Of a DNA stretch of 15,427 bases, positions 5,995 through 10,977 are shown in pieces. The notes beneath the pieces were generated by a model that was not told where the DNA came from, searched no databases, and worked only from the letters and a program-made list of their open reading frames with translations. Positions within the stretch are counted from its first letter, which is position 1, and every line of letters starts with the position of its first letter. The position numbers were made by a program, and so were the translations under genes. Source of the DNA: an uncultured Atopobium sp. (GTDB lineage Bacteria; Actinomycetota; Coriobacteriia; Coriobacteriales; Atopobiaceae). The DNA lies in assembly GCA_937990665.1 (NCBI GenBank), contig CALKRF010000144.1, positions 1-15,427 of the forward strand. The letters run 5' to 3'.

Positions 5995-7482
5995 ATGGAT
6001 TACACCAAGCTTTCAGAACAGATTCTTGCTGCCGTCGGTGGCAAAGAAAATGTTCAGAGCAACATGGTCTGCATGACCAGGCTCCGCATTAAGACCGCAG
6101 ATCCTTCAAAGGTTGACTCCGAGGCCATCAAGGCTATCGACGGTGTCATGGGTCTGGTCGAGGATGCAGAGTACCTTGAGGTTGTTCTTGGTCCTGGCGT
6201 TGTCAACAAGGTTATTGTTGAGTTCTCCAAGCTTACCGGCGTTGCTGCTGGTGACGCATCTGAGGACGACGTTGTATCCGCAGCTAAGGACAACAAGGCA
6301 GCTCAGAAGGCTAAGTACGAGAACAAGCCTGTTCAGCGCTTCCTCAAGAAGATTGCTAACATCTTTGTTCCACTGCTTCCTGGCATCATTTCTGCAGGTC
6401 TGATCAACGGTATCATCAACGTTATCAACTTCTCCACTGGTAAGGCTTTTGCCAACGAGTGGTGGTTCGCAGCTATCTGGACCATGGGCTGGGCACTTTT
6501 TGCTTACCTGCCAGTTCTCGCTGGTGAGAACGCTGCCAAGGAGTTTGGCGGTTCTCGCGTTCTTGGTGCTATGGCTGGTGCACTCTCCATTGCTAACGCT
6601 GGTATGCCTCTTCTTGCTTCCAAGACTGTTGACGGCGTTGCAACTCGTCTGGTTCACCTTCCATTCAGCCTCCCAACTGTTGCTTTCAAGGAGGGCGCAT
6701 TTATCGTCGCTTCCTCTGACCTGTTCAACGCAGCAGCAGGCGGCATGATTGGTGCAATCATCTGCGCAATCTTCTTTGCATTCCTGGAGAAGAACCTGCA
6801 CAAGGTTATGCCAAGCGTTCTTGACACCTTCCTGACTCCACTTTGCACCGTTATTCTCGGTGTCATTGGCTCTGTCCTGATTCTTCAGCCTGCAGGCGCA
6901 TGGCTCACTCAGGCAATCTTCTTTGTCCTTCAGTTCTTCTATGACAAGCTTGGCGTCTTTGGTGCTTACCTGCTTGGTTCTACCTTCCTGCCACTGGTTT
7001 CCGTTGGTCTTCACCAGGCACTTACCCCAATCCACGTTATGCTTAACAACCCAGAGGGCCCAACTCAGGGCATCAACTACCTGCTTCCTCTGCTGATGAT
7101 GGCAGGCGGCGGCCAGGTTGGTGCTGGTCTTGCAATCCTCTTCAAGACCAAGAACAAGCGCGTCAAGAAGTACCTCACCGAGTCCATCCCAGTTGGTATG
7201 CTCGGCATTGGCGAGCCTCTTATGTACGCAGTTACCTTGCCTCTTGGTAAGCCATTCATCACCGCATGCCTTGGCTCCGGTGTTGGCTCCGTAATTGCTT
7301 ACCTCTTCCACCTTGGTACCGTTTCCCAGGGCGTCTCCGGCCTCTTTGGTCTGCTGATTGTCCAGCCTGGTAACCAGGTCTTCTACCTGCTTGCAATGCT
7401 TCTTGCTTACGCTGCAGGATTTGCACTTACTTGGTTCTTTGGTGTTGACGAGGATCGTATTAACGACGTCTTCGGCGAGTAA
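5995..7482 (+). CDS. murP: PTS EIIBC transporter, MurNAc-specific (MurP-like)
   Basis: A 495-residue membrane permease of the glucose-superfamily PTS. Residues 1-80 are an EIIB domain with phosphorylatable Cys26 in VCMTRLRI; a charged linker (about 85-112) leads to the EIIC domain (about 115-487) with many hydrophobic segments. EIIC hallmarks are VGLHQALTPIH (337-347) and GIGEPLMYAVTLPLGKPF (404-421). It should import and 6-phosphorylate MurNAc, or MurNAc-GlcNAc given mupG next door. No EIIA domain is fused, so an external Glc-type EIIA is needed, as in E. coli where Crr serves MurP. A longer in-frame start at 5896 adds residues with no domain logic; ATG 5995 has AAGAAGGA just upstream. Substrate assignment rests on neighbours murR, murQ and mupG. 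A strong terminator follows. Confidence 0.9.
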   Translation: MDYTKLSEQILAAVGGKENVQSNMVCMTRLRIKTADPSKVDSEAIKAIDGVMGLVEDAEYLEVVLGPGVVNKVIVEFSKLTGVAAGDASEDDVVSAAKDNKAAQKAKYENKPVQRFLKKIANIFVPLLPGIISAGLINGIINVINFSTGKAFANEWWFAAIWTMGWALFAYLPVLAGENAAKEFGGSRVLGAMAGALSIANAGMPLLASKTVDGVATRLVHLPFSLPTVAFKEGAFIVASSDLFNAAAGGMIGAIICAIFFAFLEKNLHKVMPSVLDTFLTPLCTVILGVIGSVLILQPAGAWLTQAIFFVLQFFYDKLGVFGAYLLGSTFLPLVSVGLHQALTPIHVMLNNPEGPTQGINYLLPLLMMAGGGQVGAGLAILFKTKNKRVKKYLTESIPVGMLGIGEPLMYAVTLPLGKPFITACLGSGVGSVIAYLFHLGTVSQGVSGLFGLLIVQPGNQVFYLLAMLLAYAAGFALTWFFGVDEDRINDVFGE

Positions 7483-7492
7483 AAACCACACG

Positions 7493-7506
7493 TTTTAGAA
7501 ACGTTT
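7493..7506 (+). promoter_or_regulatory. Operator-like TTTTAGAAACGTTT site after murP
   Basis: TTTTAGAAACGTTT (7493-7506) contains the palindrome AAACGTTT and recurs with one change as TTTTAGAAGCGTTT at 7646-7659 just before mupG. It lies between the murP stop and the terminator stem and resembles LacI/CcpA-type sites. Confidence 0.4.
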
Positions 7507-7545
7507 ATCCCTCTTCTTAGGTATCCTAGGAAGAGGGATTTTTTT
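7507..7545 (+). terminator. Strong intrinsic terminator between murP and mupG
   Basis: Bases 7508-7521 pair with 7525-7538 around a three-base loop (TAT). This gives a 14-bp stem with one G-U pair, followed by seven T residues (7539-7545). This is the strongest terminator in the window and should end most murRQP transcripts. mupG therefore probably has its own promoter or depends on read-through. Confidence 0.9.
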
Positions 7546-7641
7546 CTCGCCCGACGCCCGACTGGCTGCCCGTCGGTCTTCTCGCCCGGCGTTCTGGCTG
7601 GCCGTCGGTCTTCTCGCCCGGCGTCCGACTGGCGAGAAACC
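7544..7641. repeat. Three degenerate GC-rich tandem units (dispersed repeat family, locus B)
   Basis: Units begin at 7544, 7579 and 7611, each starting TTCTCGCCCG[A/G]CG and (units 1 and 2) ending CCGTCGGT, with periods of about 35 and 32. In the last unit TTCTCGCC (7611-7618) is mirrored by GGCGAGAA (7631-7638), forming an 8-bp hairpin followed by ACCCG. The unit edges resemble the elements at 1065-1171. There are no spacers between units, so this is not a CRISPR array. Confidence 0.65.
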
Positions 7642-7645
7642 CGTC

Positions 7646-7664
7646 TTTTAGAAGCGTTTGCAAT
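7646..7664 (+). promoter_or_regulatory. cre-like operator upstream of mupG
   Basis: TAGAAGCGTTTGCA (7649-7662) matches 12 of 14 positions of the catabolite-response consensus TGWAARCGYTWNCW. It is the second copy of the TTTTAGAARCGTTT repeat. It lies 8 bases before the mupG ribosome binding site, where a bound repressor could block mupG transcription. No clear -10/-35 pair is visible in the GC-rich repeat upstream. Confidence 0.4.
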
Positions 7665-7679
7665 TTACTTGGAGGATCT

Positions 7680-8735
7680 ATGCGCACCGGAATTTCACTG
7701 TATTTTGCCAGTGGATATGAAGCTAATGCTGAGGTTGTGGCAAAAGCGCAGGCAGCCGGATGCCACTACGCCTTTACTTCTCTCCAGATTCCCGAGGAAG
7801 AGGGAATTGATTATCGCACCGAGGCTCGTAAGCTCTTGGAACTTTGCCGGAAGGCGGAGATTAACCTCATTGCTGATGTTTCTCCTGCTACTCTTTCCAA
7901 ACTTGGCGTTCAGAAGTTTGACGAGCTTGCGGAGCTGGGCATTACGTATGTGCGTCTTGACTTTGGGTTTGATGCGGCAGAGACCGTAGAGCTTTCTCGC
8001 AAGTTCCACGTGGTCTTTAACGCTTCGACCATCACCAAGGACGACATTTCCGCATGGCGAGCAGCTGGCGCCGACTTCACTCGTTTTGCCGCCTGCCACA
8101 ATTACTATCCCAAGAGCTACACGGGCCTTTCGCTGGAGCGCGTTGCACAGATTAACGCACGCCTTTCGGCGCTTGGATTCCAGATTTTCTCGTTTGTTCC
8201 TGGTGAGGTTTTCCGCGGTCCTCTCTACGAGGGACTGCCAACTGTCGAGGAACACCGTGGACTTTCGGGCGATGCGCTTATTCAGGCAATGCTTGCTCTC
8301 TACGACGCTAACTCTGACGTGGTGCTTATTGGCGACCCAGATGTTACTGAGGCTACGTGGAAGCGCATTGGTCAGCTTGAGCAAAACTGCATTGAGCTAA
8401 AGACCGAGCTCAAGCCTGAATTTGAGTATCTGTACGATCGACTTCAGACCGATCGACCTGATTCCAGCTCGTACATTATTCGCTCGCAGGAGTCCAGGCT
8501 GTGGAAAGACGCTCCCGTATACGACGCAAAGCCTTCTACCTGGGAGACTGTTGCCACTGGTGCCATCTTGGTAAGTAGCAAGGCATATGGCCGTTATGCG
8601 GGCGAGCTTTCGATTGCTCGAGGTCTTTTGGAGCTTGATGCTCGCGACAACGTTGCAGGTAGTATCTGCGAGGAAGATCGCGCTTTCTTGCCGTACATCC
8701 ACTCCGGTCGAGGCTTTAGGTTTATCCGCAGGTAG
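7680..8735 (+). CDS. mupG: 6-phospho-N-acetylmuramidase MupG (DUF871 family)
   Basis: A 351-residue protein of the DUF871/MupG family (PF05913/PF19200). In Staphylococcus aureus MupG hydrolyses MurNAc-6P-GlcNAc, imported by MurP, to MurNAc-6P and GlcNAc in the cytoplasm. Residues 1 to about 237 look like a TIM barrel beginning RTGISLYFASG, with family-like blocks NASTIT (114-119), ACHNYYPKSYTGLS (138-151), FSFVPGE (170-176) and GLPTVEEHRG (185-194). Residues about 245-351 form the small C-terminal domain. Length is normal. The ATG at 7680 follows GGAGG at 7671-7675. It lies in the same direction as murRQP but behind a strong terminator. With MurQ downstream in the pathway the product feeds GlcNAc-6P formation. 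Confidence 0.9.
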   Translation: MRTGISLYFASGYEANAEVVAKAQAAGCHYAFTSLQIPEEEGIDYRTEARKLLELCRKAEINLIADVSPATLSKLGVQKFDELAELGITYVRLDFGFDAAETVELSRKFHVVFNASTITKDDISAWRAAGADFTRFAACHNYYPKSYTGLSLERVAQINARLSALGFQIFSFVPGEVFRGPLYEGLPTVEEHRGLSGDALIQAMLALYDANSDVVLIGDPDVTEATWKRIGQLEQNCIELKTELKPEFEYLYDRLQTDRPDSSSYIIRSQESRLWKDAPVYDAKPSTWETVATGAILVSSKAYGRYAGELSIARGLLELDARDNVAGSICEEDRAFLPYIHSGRGFRFIRR

Positions 8736-8770
8736 CCAACGGTTTTCTGCTAGTTGAGCTGATTATGTGA

Positions 8771-8810
8771 GCGCACCATACACACCGTGGTTAAGCGGCG
8801 TGTATGGCGC
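8771..8810 (+). terminator. Hairpin after mupG (possible T-less terminator or 3' end structure)
   Basis: Bases 8776-8783 pair with 8800-8807 and, after one mismatch, 8785-8788 with 8795-8798 around a GGTTAA loop; 8771-8773 can add pairs with 8808-8810. No T tract follows, so a classical intrinsic terminator is doubtful. It is the only stable hairpin close behind the mupG stop. Confidence 0.4.
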
Positions 8811-8953
8811 GACGGATCGCGCGAGGCGTACTGAGCGAGCGAGGCTTACAGGGCGCTCAAAATGTACGAATGTACCTCGCGTGCATAAAGACCGCTTAAT
8901 ATGCACAAAAACTAATCAAGAAATTGATATGTCATTCAGAGGGTGCTGTTTTG

Positions 8954-9132
8954 GGTAAAAAACCCGTTTAGTTGGGGATAATTTTTTAGTTTTGTCATTT
9001 TGGCATTTACGTTTAAGCAGTTCAGAAATAATGTGAATGTTCACGAAAAATTCGTCCAATTAAAACCGCTGGTAAAACGATTGCATAGAAGTTTACCAAT
9101 CCTGCATACCCCAACTAAACGCGTTTTTTACC
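8954..9132. repeat. 24-bp near-perfect inverted repeat bounding 179 bp (MITE-like)
   Basis: The arm at 8954-8977 (GGTAAAAAACCCG... ending GTTGGGG) and the reverse complement of 9109-9132 are identical in 23 of 24 bases. The 131 bases between are AT-rich and non-coding, and contain two further GGTAAA-type boxes in opposite orientation (9071-9076 and 9092-9097). No exact target-site duplication was found at the outer edges. A MITE remnant, a paired protein-binding site, or a long hairpin are all possible. Confidence 0.7.
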
Positions 9133-9301
9133 ACTTTGCACTGAAATGGGCCATTTTTGGAACAAAGTAAGTTACTTCGCGCCAAAAAAGGCCAGTTGGC
9201 GCCAAAATGGCAGGCGACCAAGCTATGTGCAACCGTGTTTCGCACGAGCAATAAGCTTCCTAAATAGCAAAGGTTTTCCCACTCAACAAAGAATTGCCTG
9301 C

Positions 9302-9348
9302 TAAACAAACTGCCTCCTATTTCTCCGGTGTTGGGAAATAGGAGGCAG
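9302..9348 (-). terminator. Terminator of the mgtA-nitroreductase cluster
   Basis: Bases 9310-9323 pair with 9335-9348 (14 bp, GC-rich, extendable inward). On the minus strand the 3' arm is followed by TTTGTTTAG. It starts about 25 bases beyond the stop of the nitroreductase ending at 9373, the normal place for an intrinsic terminator. Confidence 0.8.
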
Positions 9349-9372
9349 CTCAAAAGTTAGTGTAATAACGCT

Positions 9373-10080
9373 TTACAGCTTGACGATAACATCCTCGGCT
9401 GGTTGGCGACGCTTCTGGACAGGATCCATATCACGATAGCCCAGGCTAAGCATGCAGGAAACGCCAAAGTCGTTGTACTGGCCGCCGTCGAGGAGACCTT
9501 CTTCTTCCAAAATCTTATCAACAGCCTCGCGGTTAAAGCCCTCGATTGGGCAGCTATCGACGCCAATCATAGCGGCCATGGTAAGCATGTTCGAAAGCGC
9601 AATGTAGGTCTGCTTGCAAGCCCAGTCAAAGGTCGCACGCTCGTTGCCTACCAGATCAAACATGTTCTCCTGGAAGTTTTTGAAAGCAGCCGCATAGGTT
9701 GGTTCAAAGTCTGCAGGAAGCTGCTTGATGTCGTGCATCATGTGCTTGACGTAAGCAGACTCTGCGTTGACGTTCTTGCGAGCAAGAAGAATAACCAGGT
9801 AGTGAGCGCCGTTAAGGGATGCGCGAGCACCATAGCATGGCTCGTAAAGTTTCTCTTTAAGGCGAAGTGACTGCTCAGAAGCCTGATCCTCTCGCAGATT
9901 AACAACCAGGAAGCGCCAGGGCTCCAGACCGTAAGAGCTTGGTGCCAGACGAGCAGCCTCGAGAATTACGTCAAGGTCCTCGTCAGAGACGTTTTTGGTA
10001 GGGTCGTACTTTTTGGTTGCAAGTCTCCACTGGTAGGACGAGAGAACTTTGTTTGCAACGTGTTGTGCGGAACAGGCCAT
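9373..10080 (-). CDS. NAD(P)H nitroreductase, NfsB-like
   Basis: A 235-residue flavoprotein of the nitroreductase superfamily (PF00881). Hallmarks: RLATKKYDP at 19-27 (FMN-binding arginine/lysine start), EAARLAPSSYGLEPWRF at 41-57, the long central helix with ACKQTYIALSNMLTMAA at 154-170 followed by GVDSCPIEGF (173-182), and a C-terminal LGYRDMDPVQKRRQP (213-227). These match the oxygen-insensitive NfsB/dihydropteridine-reductase-like group. It would act as an FMN dimer reducing nitro compounds, quinones or flavins with NAD(P)H; the natural substrate is unknown. The start has AAAGGA about six bases upstream on the minus strand. It is the last gene of the minus-strand cluster, 104 bases after the second nitroreductase, and precedes a clear terminator. 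Confidence 0.87.
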   Translation of the reverse strand: MACSAQHVANKVLSSYQWRLATKKYDPTKNVSDEDLDVILEAARLAPSSYGLEPWRFLVVNLREDQASEQSLRLKEKLYEPCYGARASLNGAHYLVILLARKNVNAESAYVKHMMHDIKQLPADFEPTYAAAFKNFQENMFDLVGNERATFDWACKQTYIALSNMLTMAAMIGVDSCPIEGFNREAVDKILEEEGLLDGGQYNDFGVSCMLSLGYRDMDPVQKRRQPAEDVIVKL

Positions 10081-10184
10081 GTGAGGTCCTTTCTTGTTGG
10101 TGGTGCTCTGGTGAGCTGGAGGTACGCTGTTGGACGGCTATGAGCTGGTGCTGCGGTGAGCTGAGGCGTTGCTCGGAGAACGTG

Positions 10185-10955
10185 TTACTCGGAAACGATG
10201 AAGCGACCAGGCTGACCAAGCTCCCACGTACCCTTAAGGTCGGCGGCAAGTTCAAAGTGCAGCTTGGAGATGCCCAGGTCGTAGTCTTGGACAAGGTGGC
10301 GCTGGTTAGGCATAGATGCGCTTACCACGCCATCTGTCAGGTCAAATACAACGGGAAGCTTGTTGATGGCGGTCGGACATGCCAAAACCGCATTAATGCC
10401 GCGGTTAAACCACTCGGGCATCTTCTCTGGCTCAGTTGGCTGGCCGTTTGCCGTCATAATCTGCGCAGGCTTCTTGGTGCGCAGGCGAATTGCGGTACGA
10501 ATGCCCTCCTGCTTGAGCGGAATCTTCTCTGGAGCGTATCCGATGGAGATAATAATGCCCAGCTTAAGGCCGTTGTACTCGTCGCGAGCCACAGTCTTCC
10601 AGTCCATGGTCTCGGCAATCCAGCATGAGCCAATGCCCAGCTGAGTGGCGAGAAGAACGATCTTCTCGCCATAGTAACCGATGAGCTCACGGGCAATTGC
10701 GTCTTCGCAATAACCTGCTACGTAGTGGTAAATGGGGCCGACAATAGACCTGTTCTTCATGTGGACGGAGGTGCCATCCTCGAGGTGAGGACCTTCGATG
10801 GTAAGGATTGCGGGGTGATCGGGTGCAACCTCTGCCATCTGAGCATTTGCGACGTCAATGGCTTCTTGGAGCTGAGAGAGTTTCTCTTGCTCAATAGGCT
10901 TTTGGTCGTAGGCGCGAAGGGAAATGCGCTGGTCCATGGCTTCTTTTACGTCCAT
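10185..10955 (-). CDS. Nitroreductase family protein, TM1586-like
   Basis: A 256-residue protein with the chosen start. The beginning MDVKEAMDQRISLRAYDQKPI (FMN-contacting arginines near 10 and 14) and the central GEKIVLLATQLGIGSCWIAETMD region match the putative TM nitroreductase group (PF14512, TM1586), in which two nitroreductase-like halves lie in one chain. That architecture predicts an FMN-bound monomer. The substrate is unknown. The open frame extends 13 codons further up, but ATG at 10955 has AGGAAGGA at 10961-10968 five bases away and gives the standard N-terminus. It starts 22 bases after the mgtA stop, so it is very probably co-transcribed with it; the downstream NfsB-like gene follows. 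A link between Mg2+ transport and flavin reduction is not established and may be incidental. Confidence 0.83.
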   Translation of the reverse strand: MDVKEAMDQRISLRAYDQKPIEQEKLSQLQEAIDVANAQMAEVAPDHPAILTIEGPHLEDGTSVHMKNRSIVGPIYHYVAGYCEDAIARELIGYYGEKIVLLATQLGIGSCWIAETMDWKTVARDEYNGLKLGIIISIGYAPEKIPLKQEGIRTAIRLRTKKPAQIMTANGQPTEPEKMPEWFNRGINAVLACPTAINKLPVVFDLTDGVVSASMPNQRHLVQDYDLGISKLHFELAADLKGTWELGQPGRFIVSE

Positions 10956-10977
10956 CGTGGTCCTTCCTGGAGCAAGG

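Larger units (their letters stand above)
8736..9372. other. Gene-free stretch between mupG and the nitroreductase
   Basis: About 640 bases between convergent gene ends. The candidate ORFs (plus 8767-8958; minus 9093-9353) have no ribosome binding site and odd compositions. Visible structure: a hairpin with arms 8776-8788 and 8795-8807 (one mismatch, no T tract), which may be the processed or weak 3' end of mupG mRNA; a 24-bp inverted repeat (8954-8977/9109-9132); GCGCCAA/TTGGCGC arms (9179-9185/9196-9202); the odd palindrome AAGTAAGTTACTT around 9166-9178; and the terminator at 9302-9348. The region 8960-9090 is AT-rich. Confidence 0.65.

Noticed and set aside
6106..7491. 461-codon open frame antisense to murP
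   Set aside because: It mirrors murP, which has clear EIIB and EIIC motifs. The antisense product is rich in Cys, Asn and Lys without any family signal and is a by-product of biased codon use.
7544..7641. Possible CRISPR array in the GC-rich tandem units
   Set aside because: Only three degenerate units that abut without unique spacers, and no cas genes.
8767..8958. 63-codon plus-strand ORF after mupG
   Set aside because: No ribosome binding site, Arg/Thr-rich without a family, overlaps the hairpin at 8771-8810 and ends just before the inverted repeat.
9093..9353. 86-codon minus-strand ORF
   Set aside because: Its ATG falls just beyond the terminator stem at 9310-9348 and it runs through the inverted repeat arm; no ribosome binding site seen.
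10081..10184. GTGAGCTG-like repeated words between the two nitroreductases
   Set aside because: Short and degenerate; no clear unit, symmetry or ORF, so not reported as a repeat.
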